DNA of 64,000 nt from Hwanghaeella grinnelliae. Its GTDB lineage: Bacteria; Pseudomonadota; Alphaproteobacteria; UBA8366; Aestuariispiraceae. Below, one piece after another: positions 1 through 7,980 of the stretch. Under the pieces are notes generated by a model that had not been told where the DNA came from, ran no database searches, and saw only the letters and a list, made by a program, of their open reading frames with translations. Position 1 is the first letter of the stretch, and each line of letters starts with the position of its first letter. The stretch lies in NCBI RefSeq assembly GCF_004005845.1, contig NZ_SADE01000002.1, positions 1,294,700-1,358,699 of the forward strand, read 5' to 3'. A program made the position numbers and the translations under genes.

Positions 1-1
1 C

Positions 2-748
2 GTCCGCCGTGAGAACATGGATATGGGCGAACGGATCATGCAGGCGCTGGAGGAAGACCAGATCATCTTCGCCTATCAGCCGGTCGTGGATAGCCGAACG
101 AAGGAAATCTCCTACTACGAGACTTTGCTTCGGATGAAGGACCCGTCGGGCGATATTGTGAGCGCCGGCGCATTCGTGCCGGTCGCTGAGAAACTGGGCA
201 TCATGCGGTTCCTGGATCACCGGGCGCTTGAAATCGCGTTGGACGACCTGGGACGATATCCGGATGTGACGCTTGCGCTCAATATATCCAGCCTGACGGT
301 TACCGACCAATCATGGCTCAGGACCTTGGTCAGCCGGATTACCAGCAAACCCAGCATCGCGGAACGCTTGATCGTTGAGATTACCGAGACCGCGGCTTTG
401 GAAGATTTTGAGGTTTCCGCCCGGTTCGTCTCCGCCGTCCGCGCAATGGGCTGCAAGGTCGCCTTGGACGATTTCGGCAGCGGCTATACCAGTTTTCGCC
501 ATATGAAAGCCTTGACCGTCGATGTCGTGAAAATCGATGGGGCCTTCATCAAGGACGTCCATACGAATATGGACAACCAGCTATTCGTCCGGACTTTGCT
601 TGGATTGGCGGACGGTTTCGGTTTGAAAACCGTGGCAGAATGCGTCGAAACCGAAGATGAAGTCCGCATCCTATGCGATGAGGGCGCCGATTTTCTGCAG
701 GGTTGGTATTTCGGACGGCCTGAACTGGACCCGCCTTGGCGTACCTGA
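2..748 (+). CDS. EAL-domain cyclic-di-GMP phosphodiesterase, C-terminal part (gene cut by left edge)
   Basis: The reading frame is open from base 2, before the first ATG at 17, and begins with the basic linker typical of the junction between a GGDEF or sensory region and an EAL domain, so the gene almost certainly starts outside the window. The EAL domain is complete. Counting from the ATG at 17, the signature appears as ETLLR near residue 35, the metal-site Asn lies in LALNIS, EITE follows, then DDFGSGY near 150, VKID, AECVE and LQGWYFGRP. These are the residues used for c-di-GMP hydrolysis to pGpG, so activity is likely. The N-terminal domain and therefore the signal sensed cannot be seen. 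It converges on phaR with about 160 bases between. Confidence 0.88.
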   Translation, partial: VRRENMDMGERIMQALEEDQIIFAYQPVVDSRTKEISYYETLLRMKDPSGDIVSAGAFVPVAEKLGIMRFLDHRALEIALDDLGRYPDVTLALNISSLTVTDQSWLRTLVSRITSKPSIAERLIVEITETAALEDFEVSARFVSAVRAMGCKVALDDFGSGYTSFRHMKALTVDVVKIDGAFIKDVHTNMDNQLFVRTLLGLADGFGLKTVAECVETEDEVRILCDEGADFLQGWYFGRPELDPPWRT

Positions 749-907
749 AGGGTTCAGCCGGACCCAACGGATTAGGTCGCCTCTAAAGACACCAGCCCGT
801 TTGTGACGGGCCGGCTTCAGATTCCCTGGTTTTGAATGTCCGGCTGACTAATCCGATTAGTTCCCAAGGCTTTTTCCAAAAGGTTGGAGCCCTGAAAAGC
901 GGTCCAA

Positions 908-1516
908 TCAGGAAGACTTCTCGCCGATTTTCTTTAACTGCTGCTGCATCGCATCGATCTGCTTTTGTAGCGCTTCGATATCGGATGCCGATTTGCCGCT
1001 GTCGGTTTGGGGGGCGCTGCTTTGCTCACCCCCGGCAGCGCCTGTCCCATCGGCGCCCGGCGCGAAAAGCTGCATCGTGCGCTCGAACATCGCCAGGTTC
1101 TGCTTGCTCATTTCCTCGAACTGGCCGAACGGGAAGACGGATCCGAAGGTGTCTTCCATATAGTGGCGCATCTTCTCCTGATTTTCCGAGAAGGACTTCA
1201 TCGAGAAGTCGAGGTATTTGGGCAGCAGCATCTGCTGCATGTTGTCGCCGTAAAAGCTGATCAATTGGCGCAGGAAGCCGATCGGCAGAAGGTTCTGTCC
1301 CTTGGACTCTTCCTCGACGATGATCTGCGTCAGGACGGAACGTGTGATTTCGTCCCCTGACTTTGCGTCGAAGACGGCGAAATCGACCCCGTCCTTCACC
1401 ATCTGACATAGATGATCCAAGGTGACGTAACTGCTTGTCGCCGTGTTATAAAGCCGCCGGTTGGCGTATTTTTTGATTTTTATGGGCGCCTTGGCGCCGG
1501 ACGCTTCTTCAGACAT
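908..1516 (-). CDS. phaR: Polyhydroxyalkanoate synthesis repressor PhaR
   Basis: Protein of 202 residues. The N-terminal 70 residues carry the PHB accumulation regulator DNA-binding domain, with the hallmark start IKIKKYANRRLYNT followed by a short beta-rich module. The middle contains the PHB_acc repeat region (FLRQLISFYGDNMQ, MLLPKYLDFSM), and the C-terminus is a Gln-rich coiled coil. PhaR proteins bind both DNA and PHA granules and relieve repression of phasin and PHA genes when polymer is present. It is divergent from the PHA-associated genes starting at 1771, which fits the usual alphaproteobacterial arrangement. Identification is strong; the target sites are not resolved here. Confidence 0.93.
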   Translation of the reverse strand: MSEEASGAKAPIKIKKYANRRLYNTATSSYVTLDHLCQMVKDGVDFAVFDAKSGDEITRSVLTQIIVEEESKGQNLLPIGFLRQLISFYGDNMQQMLLPKYLDFSMKSFSENQEKMRHYMEDTFGSVFPFGQFEEMSKQNLAMFERTMQLFAPGADGTGAAGGEQSSAPQTDSGKSASDIEALQKQIDAMQQQLKKIGEKSS

Positions 1517-1770
1517 ATCCTACCCTCATCGCACCCCGAATTTATTCGGCGCCCATACATGTTGGGCCTTAGCATTCGCTAATCTCGCCGCGATCTCAGT
1601 GACAAAGCCGGGTTCAGACTTGTGCACTGCGTCGTCTTTGGCTATCGCACCTGCGAAGTAATCCTTTGAAAGCCATAGCAGAACTATGCTTGTTCGCCAA
1701 GCAATGGCGAGAATGATGAAAGTTGCACCGCGTCGTTGTTATCGTCGTTGGCGAATGCGAGTATCGAAAA

Positions 1771-2127
1771 ATGACGGAAACACCCGACCATAACGAACTT
1801 GCCAGACGCTATTTGGAACTGTGGCAGGAGCAGATTTCCGGCGCCGCGGGCGATCCGGCGGTCGCGGATGCCATGGCCCGCATGATGGCGGGATGGCAAT
1901 CTGTCATGGGACAAACATTCGGGCAGCAATCGCCGGCGGGGCACGGCGAAGGAGAGGGGCATGGCGCCACTGGACGGAACGGCGATACCGGCACCGGCAA
2001 GACTGGGTCCGAGGCCGCTTCCGCTGCATCTGGCGGCGCCGATGATGCTATACGCCAGCTCCTTGAGCGCATTGCCGATCTTGAAAGGCGTGTGGAACAG
2101 CTCGAACACACCGGACGGAAGAAGTAG
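1771..2127 (+). CDS. Small PHA-associated protein with C-terminal coiled coil
   Basis: Protein of 118 residues starting at ATG 1771 (MTETPDHNE). An upstream in-frame ATG at 1723 would add a Val-rich stretch that does not look like protein start sequence. The N-terminal half is helical (LARRYLELWQEQISG, AMARMMAGWQSVMG) and reminiscent of PhaE/phasin-type or PHA-synthase-associated proteins. A Gly/Ser/Ala-rich linker follows, then a charged coiled coil (LLERIADLERRVEQLE). Its last 167 bases are shared, in another frame, with the start of the PhaC-like hydrolase. Its place between phaR and the hydrolase suggests granule or synthase association; this is inference from context. Confidence 0.62.
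   Translation: MTETPDHNELARRYLELWQEQISGAAGDPAVADAMARMMAGWQSVMGQTFGQQSPAGHGEGEGHGATGRNGDTGTGKTGSEAASAASGGADDAIRQLLERIADLERRVEQLEHTGRKK
1949..1957 (+). promoter_or_regulatory. Strong Shine-Dalgarno deciding the start of the PhaC-like gene
   Basis: AAGGAGAGG lies a few bases before the ATG at 1961, inside the coding sequence of the upstream gene. It supports an out-of-frame start 167 bases before the upstream stop codon, rather than the later ATGs at 2042 or 2180, which have no comparable site. Confidence 0.6.
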
Positions 2128-3298
2128 CGACAACAGAAGCGCTGGTGCCGGGCCTGAATGGGCCGATGCGCTGTCGGCCATGATGACGTCGGCGCCTTTC
2201 GCAATGGCGTCCGCCTTTCCCGAATCCAAATTGCCGGCCATGCAGACGATCGCGGCCCAGTGCGAGTTGGCGGATCTTGTTGCATCGATTGACTTGGAAT
2301 TCCGAGGCCAGCTCGGCCAAATGCTGGACGGGATACTGTCCTACCATCATCACGGCTATCGACGGGATCTGACCGACCCGCCTGCGGTTTGGCGCCAGGG
2401 CTCCACCAGTCTGCACCGTTATGCCCCGCCCGGATCGGGCATGCCGGTGCTGATCGTGCCGTCGCTGGTCAACAAATCCTACATTCTTGATCTGAACAGT
2501 CAGGGCAGTTTTTGCCGCAGCTTGGCGGCGCAAGGACTGGTGCCTTACTTGGTGGATTGGGGCGAACCGGGCACGGAGGAGGCGGAATTCGGTCTGACCG
2601 AATATGTGGTCCGGCTGCATGCCATGCTGGATGCCGTGGAAGACGAGAACGGCAGGGGCGGCCCTGTCGCCATGGTCGGATATTGTATGGGGGGGCTGCT
2701 TGCCCTGCCGCTGGCAATCGAACGGCAGGACAGGATCGGGAAGTTGGTGCTGATGGCGACGCCCTGGGATTTCCATTCCGGCAAGGCGCCTGGGCCAAAC
2801 GCATCCAGGATGCTGGTTTCGGCCTGCGAGCCGGCCCTGTCCCTGTTCGGCAAGCTGCCTGTCGACTGTGTTCAGGCGATGTTTGCGGCCATCGACCCTT
2901 TGAACGCTTTCAGGAAGTTCCAGTACTTCGCCCGGCTAGATCCGGCTTCGGCCAAGGCAAACCGGTTCGTGGCGCTGGAAGATTGGTTGAATGACGGTGT
3001 GTCGCTGACGGCGCGGGTCGCGCGGGAGACATTGGGCGGTTGGTATGCCGAAAATCGGACGGCCGGTCTGAAATGGGACGTCGGCGGGGATACGGTCAAT
3101 CCGGCCGACTTCCATGGCGAAACACTTGTGGTAATTCCGAAATCGGACCGGATCGTTCCGCCGGAAAGCGCCCTGGCGATCACGGAGCTTTTGGAAGACG
3201 TGCGGCTTTTGCGGCCCGCACTGGGACATATCGGCATGATGTCGGGCCGCCGCGCGGTGGAGTTATGGGACCGCGTTACCCGTTTCCTTCAGGCCTGA
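1961..3298 (+). CDS. PhaC-like alpha/beta hydrolase (PHA synthase/depolymerase-type)
   Basis: Protein of 445 residues. The alpha/beta-hydrolase core carries the nucleophile elbow GYCMGG with Cys in place of Ser, as in class I-IV PHA synthases, an Asp in KSDRIVPPE and a His in LGHIGMM, which complete a Cys-Asp-His triad. The N-terminus includes RPLPLHLAAP and ALPILK, segments I associate with short PhaC-like hydrolases of Rhodospirillales; this supports the ATG at 1961 with its good ribosome site despite overlapping the upstream gene. It is shorter than the usual class I synthase (about 560-600 residues), so it may be a synthase-like enzyme, a depolymerase or an accessory hydrolase. Neighbours phaR and phaA place it in PHA metabolism. 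Confidence 0.75.
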   Translation: MAPLDGTAIPAPARLGPRPLPLHLAAPMMLYASSLSALPILKGVWNSSNTPDGRSSDNRSAGAGPEWADALSAMMTSAPFAMASAFPESKLPAMQTIAAQCELADLVASIDLEFRGQLGQMLDGILSYHHHGYRRDLTDPPAVWRQGSTSLHRYAPPGSGMPVLIVPSLVNKSYILDLNSQGSFCRSLAAQGLVPYLVDWGEPGTEEAEFGLTEYVVRLHAMLDAVEDENGRGGPVAMVGYCMGGLLALPLAIERQDRIGKLVLMATPWDFHSGKAPGPNASRMLVSACEPALSLFGKLPVDCVQAMFAAIDPLNAFRKFQYFARLDPASAKANRFVALEDWLNDGVSLTARVARETLGGWYAENRTAGLKWDVGGDTVNPADFHGETLVVIPKSDRIVPPESALAITELLEDVRLLRPALGHIGMMSGRRAVELWDRVTRFLQA

Positions 3299-3369
3299 CC
3301 GCCGCCTGTTCCGCCGAATACGTCGTATTCCGGTAACAATATCCTTATTCATCCGCAAAGCGGCCGTTG

Positions 3370-3398
3370 TTGTCGCCAATGTATGGGGGCGATATAGT
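3370..3398 (+). promoter_or_regulatory. Probable sigma-70 promoter of phaA
   Basis: TTGTCG at 3370-3375, a 17-base spacer, and TATAGT at 3393-3398. This predicts a transcript start near 3405 and a leader of about 85 bases before the phaA ATG at 3491. Confidence 0.5.
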
Positions 3399-3490
3399 CC
3401 CTTCTAATGGTGCGCTGCAAAACAGTCGGCGCGTAAGCATCCGATGCGGCAAAGCCTTTGCCGCGGCAGGTTCAGCGAGGAGGGATTAAG

Positions 3491-4666
3491 ATGACCGAGG
3501 TCGTTATTACAGGTGCGGCTAGGACGCCGGTTGGTGCATTCAATGGGGGGCTCAGTTCGGTTCCCGCGTCCTATTTGGGATCCATTGCGATCAAAGAAGC
3601 GATGTCGCGGGCCGGTGTTTCACCGGAAGATGTTGACGAAGCAATCCTAGGCCAGATTCTGATCGCGGCACAGGGGCAGAACCCGGCGCGCCAAGCCGCG
3701 GTGGATGCCGGCATCCCGGTCGAAAAGACAGCCTATCAGGTCAATCAGCTTTGTGGTTCCGGCTTGCGCACCGTCGCGCTGGGCAGCCAGGCGATCAAAA
3801 CAGGCGACAGCAAGATTGTCGTCGCTGGCGGCCAGGAAAGCATGAGTCAGGCGCCGCATGCCGCCTATCTGCGCAGCGGCCAGAAAATGGGCGACCTCAA
3901 CTTCGTCGATACGATGATCAAGGATGGATTGTGGTGCGCCTTCAACGGCTATCACATGGGCAATACGGCCGAAAACGTCGCCAATCAGTGGCAGTTGACC
4001 CGAGACCAACAGGATGAATTTGCCGCCTGGTCGCAGCAGAAGGCGGAAAAGGCCCAGAAGGAAGGCCGGTTGGCGGATGAAATCGTGCCGGTGACGATCA
4101 AGTCCCGCAAAAGCGAGGTCGTCGTCGATATGGACGAATACCCGAAACACGGCACGACCGTTGAAACATTGGGTAAGCTGCGTCCGGCCTTTGCCAAGGA
4201 CGGCACGGTGACGGCGGGGAATGCATCCGGCATCAACGACGGCGCGGCCGCCGTGGTCATGATGTCCGCCGAGGAAGCGGAAAAGCGCGGTTCCAAACCT
4301 TTGGCACGGATCGTTTCCTGGGCAACCGCCGGGGTCGACCCTGCGATCATGGGCACCGGACCGATTCCGTCATCCCGTTTGGCGTTGGAAAAGGCGGGTT
4401 GGTCGGTCGACGACCTCGATCTGGTGGAAGCGAATGAAGCTTTCGCGGCGCAGGCGCTGGCTGTGAACAAGGACCTGGGCTGGGACCCGGACATCGTCAA
4501 TGTGAATGGTGGGGCGATTGCGCTGGGTCATCCGATCGGTGCGTCCGGCGCCCGTGTCCTGGTGACCCTGCTGCATGAAATGCAGAAACGCGATGCCAAA
4601 AAGGCTCTCGCGACGCTCTGCATCGGCGGGGGCATGGGGATCGCCATGTGTCTGCAGCGGGATTGA
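3491..4666 (+). CDS. phaA: Acetyl-CoA C-acetyltransferase (beta-ketothiolase)
   Basis: Protein of 391 residues, the normal thiolase length. It condenses two acetyl-CoA to acetoacetyl-CoA, the first step of polyhydroxybutyrate synthesis. The nucleophilic Cys is residue 88 in NQLCGSG, the catalytic His is in [10 protein letters not shown] near 347, and the second Cys is in LCIGGGMG near 377. The start at 3491 follows a clear GAGGAGGG site and begins [17 protein letters not shown], as in the family. An upstream in-frame start at 3458 would add only the ribosome-site region. No acetoacetyl-CoA reductase gene (phaB) follows; the next feature downstream is a candidate small RNA. Confidence 0.95.
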   Translation: MTEVVITGAARTPVGAFNGGLSSVPASYLGSIAIKEAMSRAGVSPEDVDEAILGQILIAAQGQNPARQAAVDAGIPVEKTAYQVNQLCGSGLRTVALGSQAIKTGDSKIVVAGGQESMSQAPHAAYLRSGQKMGDLNFVDTMIKDGLWCAFNGYHMGNTAENVANQWQLTRDQQDEFAAWSQQKAEKAQKEGRLADEIVPVTIKSRKSEVVVDMDEYPKHGTTVETLGKLRPAFAKDGTVTAGNASGINDGAAAVVMMSAEEAEKRGSKPLARIVSWATAGVDPAIMGTGPIPSSRLALEKAGWSVDDLDLVEANEAFAAQALAVNKDLGWDPDIVNVNGGAIALGHPIGASGARVLVTLLHEMQKRDAKKALATLCIGGGMGIAMCLQRD

Positions 4667-4671
4667 TCGAA

Positions 4672-4695
4672 TCGGCGCCGCTTCGGCGGCGCCGA
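4672..4695 (+). terminator. Perfect GC hairpin after phaA, no T-tract
   Basis: A 10-base-pair stem (4672-4681 with 4686-4695) closed by a TTCG tetraloop begins six bases after the phaA stop. It is not followed by a run of T, so it may stabilise the phaA 3' end or act as a weak terminator rather than be a standard intrinsic terminator. Confidence 0.45.
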
Positions 4696-4923
4696 AACCC
4701 GCAGTAATCGGTGAATACTAGTATATTACCGCGTGTTTCAGAATCCGCGGGGCTTGGGAGGGTAATTTCCTTCCCATTTGTTGTTGGTTCCCAAAACTTT
4801 ATATTTCTCAATGTTTTCGGGATTGTGCGCCGCAGAATTTTTTTCGTGCCGGCCATGCAAAAAATGCAAATCAGACGACCAAAATCACTTGTGTTCGAAT
4901 TGGCTTGCTGCCATATTGTGCAT
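4696..4923. other. AT-rich intergenic region between phaA and the candidate small RNA
   Basis: No coding sequence is recognised. It contains a 10-base palindrome ATACTAGTAT at 4715-4724 with outer CGGT/ACCG arms (4709-4712, 4728-4731). TTGGGA (4754-4759) and TCCCAA (4789-4794) could pair around an inner GGGAGG/CCTTCCC hairpin. A repeated ATGCAAA lies near 4856-4870. The candidate promoter of the downstream RNA lies at its right end. The operator-like palindrome has no assigned regulator. Confidence 0.4.
4889..4917 (+). promoter_or_regulatory. Candidate promoter of small RNA
   Basis: TTGTGT at 4889-4894, a 17-base spacer and CATATT at 4912-4917. The predicted start at about 4924-4925 coincides with the first base of the first hairpin of the downstream RNA. 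Confidence 0.45.
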
Positions 4924-5040
4924 CGCAACATGCTTCGCCTAGGCATGTTGCAACGCGGAATTGAGTTTTCTCAAAACGCGTTCTGATTGGGCGTTTCCTC
5001 CCTGAACTTGGGCCGCGTTTTCGAACGCGGCCTTTTTTTT
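4924..5040 (+). ncRNA. Candidate trans-acting small RNA, alpha-r8/MmgR-like
   Basis: Three hairpins in series. H1 is 4925-4933 paired with 4943-4951 (GCAACATGC/GCATGTTGC). H2 is AACGCG 4952-4957 with CGCGTT 4977-4982, with an inner TTGAG/CTCAA stem. H3 is a perfect terminator stem with TTCG loop and eight T. Between H2 and H3 an unpaired stretch contains TTTCCTCCCT at 4994-5003, which I recall as the fully conserved motif of the alpha-r8 family; its Sinorhizobium member MmgR limits PHB accumulation. CCTCCC can pair with Shine-Dalgarno sequences. The transcript could start at H1 (about 117 nt) or at H2 (about 85-90 nt, closer to MmgR size). Location beside phaA fits a PHA role. Family membership rests on the motif and architecture only. 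Confidence 0.68.
5011..5040 (+). terminator. Intrinsic terminator of the small RNA
   Basis: GGCCGCGTT (5011-5019), loop TTCG (5020-5023), AACGCGGCC (5024-5032), then eight T (5033-5040). It is a textbook Rho-independent terminator on the + strand. Confidence 0.9.
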
Positions 5041-5153
5041 GGTGCAGACGGAGAAGACGGAAAAGGCCGATGCGGCCCGATACCGTAACCATCGGTATCG
5101 GCGCCTGGGCGCGGGTTTTCCTGTGGGGACTTTAAGGAACGAAGACGGTCGAC

Positions 5154-5645
5154 CTAGACGTGCAGCCAGTCCCCATGGCCGTTCCGGCAGGCCGTGTGGG
5201 TGGTGTGCTGGATTTCGCCGGCGATGTTGACCGTGCGTCGGTAATCCCGGCACAGCTTGCCGTCATTGGACAGGAACGTCCGCAGCGGGGTGATTGCCCC
5301 GCTATTGCCCGTATCGGGATTGTTCCAGGCGACGGTTTCGCCCGTCGGCTTGGCCGTCAGACCGTCATAGGTCGATTTGTTCATGCTGCGCAGGTCCAGC
5401 TGCGTCAGGCGGTCCGCCAGGACATAGCCCGCGCCGGAACCGGCCGCGGCGCCGATCGCAAGGCCCAGCAACTGGCCGCTTCCGCTACCGAAGACTTCGT
5501 ATCCAAGCGCCCCGCCCACGATCGCGCCGGCGATGGCGCCTTGGGCCAGCTTGTCCTCCCGGCTGATCGTGCCAATACCGGTGCAGCCCTGCAGCAGGAA
5601 ACACGCCATTCCTGCTGTGGCGAGGGTCTTTGATATCCGTTTCAT
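5154..5645 (-). CDS. 17 kDa surface antigen-like glycine-zipper lipoprotein
   Basis: Protein of 163 residues starting at ATG 5645 (MKRISKTLATAG); the longer in-frame start at 5696 adds a basic stretch that would spoil the signal peptide. A lipoprotein signal peptide ends in the lipobox LLQGC, giving a lipidated Cys near residue 21. A Gly/Ala-rich glycine-zipper region follows (AIAGAIVGGALGYE, then LAIGAAAGSGAGYVLA), as in the rickettsial 17 kDa antigen family. The C-terminal part with CRDY and a terminal Cys-containing strand matches the surface-antigen domain. It is likely anchored to the outer membrane; precise function unknown. It faces the small RNA terminator. Confidence 0.8.
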   Translation of the reverse strand: MKRISKTLATAGMACFLLQGCTGIGTISREDKLAQGAIAGAIVGGALGYEVFGSGSGQLLGLAIGAAAGSGAGYVLADRLTQLDLRSMNKSTYDGLTAKPTGETVAWNNPDTGNSGAITPLRTFLSNDGKLCRDYRRTVNIAGEIQHTTHTACRNGHGDWLHV

Positions 5646-5877
5646 CGCATATCGTCCTTTCCGGCCGTCCTTTCTGGGGCCGCAGCGCTTCTGCAATCGG
5701 CTGCGGACGCTCCAGAACTTCCAGAAGCAAGCTCCTAAAAGTCAATTTCTCACATGTCGACAGAAAATATGCAAAATGCCGGCCAATTGGGCCTGGTAAA
5801 GCCAAGTATGCGCGCTTCTATCCCTTTGCCGGTGTATTCCCGCGCTATTTAGGGCCCTTATGATCTTACCGGTGATC

Positions 5878-6822
5878 CTATCGATGGTCTTGGGGCCAAA
5901 GTATGGTGATCGGCGTCTCGTCGCAGCGAATGGTGACGGGCAGAGTGCCCATGGGGTCGCCGTCGACCTGCACCGGATGCCCTTCCGGGCCGGTCAGGAC
6001 GACTTCCTTTGCCTCTCGGACAATGACATCGGGCAGAGTCGACAGTCGGTTGGTGAAAAGCGCCGCGGCGTAACGGATCATGGACCAGAACCCGCGTCCC
6101 TGCGGCGCGATGACGTAGAGCCGTCGGCTGCGGATATCCGCTTCCGGTGCGATGATGAACGGACCGGCATAGCGCTGCGCCCTGGTCACGATGATCAAAT
6201 CCCCGGAAATCTCCGCGCCGTCGACAAGCGCGGTGATCGGTCCGCCCCATCTGGGTCGCAACAGTTCCTGAACCGCGGCGACCGCATAGGCCGCCTTGCC
6301 GATATAGCGTTTCACGGTGGAGGAGGTGCGCGCGACCACGCGGGCGTCGACCCCGGCGCTTACCATCAGTAGAAAGCGGCGGTTGTCGACCAGCCCGGCA
6401 TAGCCGATTTTTTCGCGGGCGTTTACCGTGGCGCGGGCGGCGGCATGGGGACTGAAGCCCAGACCCAATTCCAGGGCCAGCACATTGGCGGTGCCAAGCG
6501 GCAGGACCGCCAGGCGGACGCCGCTGCCGGCCAAGCCGTCGGCCACCTCTCTGATGGTGCCGTCTCCGCCGGCTGCGACCACGGTTTCGACCTGACGGGG
6601 GTCGACTTCCGCGGCGATGAAGGTGGCGTCACCCGGGCCCGCCGTTTTTCGGACGATGATGCGCCGTCCCGTCTTCCGCAAAGCCCTTAGGTAAATACGC
6701 AGTTTGCTTCTTTGCCAGAAGCCAGCGACCGGATTGTGTATGACGAGGATAGTCAAATCGCCGGGTTGCGGTTCTGCCGCAGGGCGTGATTCGGTCTCAG
6801 CTTGGAGGGAACTAGCGTCCAT
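5878..6822 (-). CDS. Diacylglycerol kinase-family lipid kinase
   Basis: Protein of 314 residues with the DAGK catalytic domain: HNPVAG near residue 30, the nucleotide-binding GGDGTIREV near 90, and LPLGTANVLA near 115. The C-terminal beta-sandwich contains the QVDGDPMG-type motif. Relatives (YegS, BmrU, DgkB) phosphorylate diacylglycerol or other lipids on the inner face of the cytoplasmic membrane. It is divergent from a PlcP-like phospholipase and a glycosyltransferase, both of which handle diacylglycerol, so a role in returning diacylglycerol to phosphatidate is attractive; this is inference from neighbourhood. Confidence 0.85.
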   Translation of the reverse strand: MDASSLQAETESRPAAEPQPGDLTILVIHNPVAGFWQRSKLRIYLRALRKTGRRIIVRKTAGPGDATFIAAEVDPRQVETVVAAGGDGTIREVADGLAGSGVRLAVLPLGTANVLALELGLGFSPHAAARATVNAREKIGYAGLVDNRRFLLMVSAGVDARVVARTSSTVKRYIGKAAYAVAAVQELLRPRWGGPITALVDGAEISGDLIIVTRAQRYAGPFIIAPEADIRSRRLYVIAPQGRGFWSMIRYAAALFTNRLSTLPDVIVREAKEVVLTGPEGHPVQVDGDPMGTLPVTIRCDETPITILWPQDHR

Positions 6823-6872
6823 GATGCATTTTCTTGAAAATCCCGGGGACTATTCTTCGTTTGATTTCAGTA

Positions 6873-6890
6873 ATGTTAATACAATGACGT
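6873..6890 (-). promoter_or_regulatory. Weak Pho-box-like repeat upstream of the plcP-like gene
   Basis: Read on the minus strand, ACGTCAT-4 bases-TTAACAT resembles two CTGTCAT half-sites spaced 11 bases apart (5/7 and 4/7 matches). It lies about 110 bases upstream of the plcP-like ATG in the 176-base divergent intergenic region. It is only suggestive of PhoB control. Confidence 0.22.
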
Positions 6891-6998
6891 AATTGTTAAG
6901 GTTCCAATAAGGCTTCGTTACGACCGCTGAATTACTTATTCCCGTAACAATCTATCCGTATTCACTGCCTGAAATTCAACAGATCAAGGCAGCGGAAG

Positions 6999-7868
6999 AT
7001 GCATGGCCTTCGTGGAATTTCCAAGTATCGCAGTATTTGGATTTCGGACACGCACCTCGGCACGCGCGGATGCAAAGCCGACTATTTGCTCGATTTCCTG
7101 AAGCATACGCAATCCGAAAAACTCTACCTAGTCGGCGATATCATAGACGGTTGGCGCCTCAAGCGGTCTTGGTATTGGAACGACACGCAAACCGCGGTGA
7201 TCCAGGAAATTCTGAAGAAAACACGAAACGGAACGGAAGTCATATACGTTCCCGGAAATCACGATGAAGTGCTGCGGGACTATCTGGGCCTGATCGTCGG
7301 CGGCGTAAAGGTGCGCGATCTAGTCGAACACGAAACCGCCGATGGGCGGCGCTTCCTGGTCATTCACGGCGATCAGTTCGACGGCGTCGTCCGCTACGCC
7401 AAGTGGCTCGCCCTGTTGGGCGACTGGGCCTACAACCTGCTGCTTTGGATGAACGATCATTTCAACAAGACCCGCAAACTGCTCGGCCTGCCGTATTGGT
7501 CACTGTCTGCCTATCTGAAACACAAGGTGAAGAACGCGGTCGAGTTCATCAGTTGCTTCGAAGAGGCGGTCGCCCACGAAGCCAAGAAGCGGAAGGCCGA
7601 CGGCGTCATCTGCGGCCATATCCACCATCCGGAAATCCGGCAGATCGACGGCATTCTGTACTGCAATGACGGGGATTGGGTCGAAAGCTGCACGGCGCTG
7701 ATCGAAGAGGCCGACGGCAAGATGGAAATCATCCATTGGGCGGATACCGCCGCCGTCGTCACATCTCGCCACCAGATCGCTCATGATCAACGGTCCCATG
7801 ACCCTAGGGAAGGTGGCCGTGTGCCGTCCGGAAAGTCCACCAGTCCCGCAACGGCGCGGGCATCGTGA
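6999..7868 (+). CDS. Metallophosphoesterase, PlcP-type phospholipase C candidate
   Basis: Protein of 289 residues with the calcineurin-like di-metal motifs in order: SDTHLG (Asp17, His19), GDIIDGW near 46, GNHDE near 86, HGDQFD near 122 and GHIHHPE near 205. UDP-diacylglucosamine hydrolases share this fold, but the pairing with a GT4 glycosyltransferase immediately downstream matches the plcP-agt unit of marine and rhizobial alphaproteobacteria. There PlcP removes phospholipid head groups to give diacylglycerol during phosphate starvation. The last 30 or so residues after the conserved WAD are low-complexity and may be poorly conserved. The start is fixed by GCGGAAG before ATG 6999. Confidence 0.72.
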   Translation: MHGLRGISKYRSIWISDTHLGTRGCKADYLLDFLKHTQSEKLYLVGDIIDGWRLKRSWYWNDTQTAVIQEILKKTRNGTEVIYVPGNHDEVLRDYLGLIVGGVKVRDLVEHETADGRRFLVIHGDQFDGVVRYAKWLALLGDWAYNLLLWMNDHFNKTRKLLGLPYWSLSAYLKHKVKNAVEFISCFEEAVAHEAKKRKADGVICGHIHHPEIRQIDGILYCNDGDWVESCTALIEEADGKMEIIHWADTAAVVTSRHQIAHDQRSHDPREGGRVPSGKSTSPATARAS

Positions 7869-7980
7869 TGACCGGCAGGGCCCGCGGTTGATCAATCTTC
7901 AGGGCGTAGAAAGCAACGCGACGGTCGCCCGCAGCATTTTCCCGCATTCACTCACAATACAAAGTTGGTTCGACAGACCC

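Noticed and set aside
795..811. GCCCGT-5-ACGGGC hairpin between the EAL gene and phaR
   Set aside because: Short stem, no T-run; not strong enough to call a terminator.
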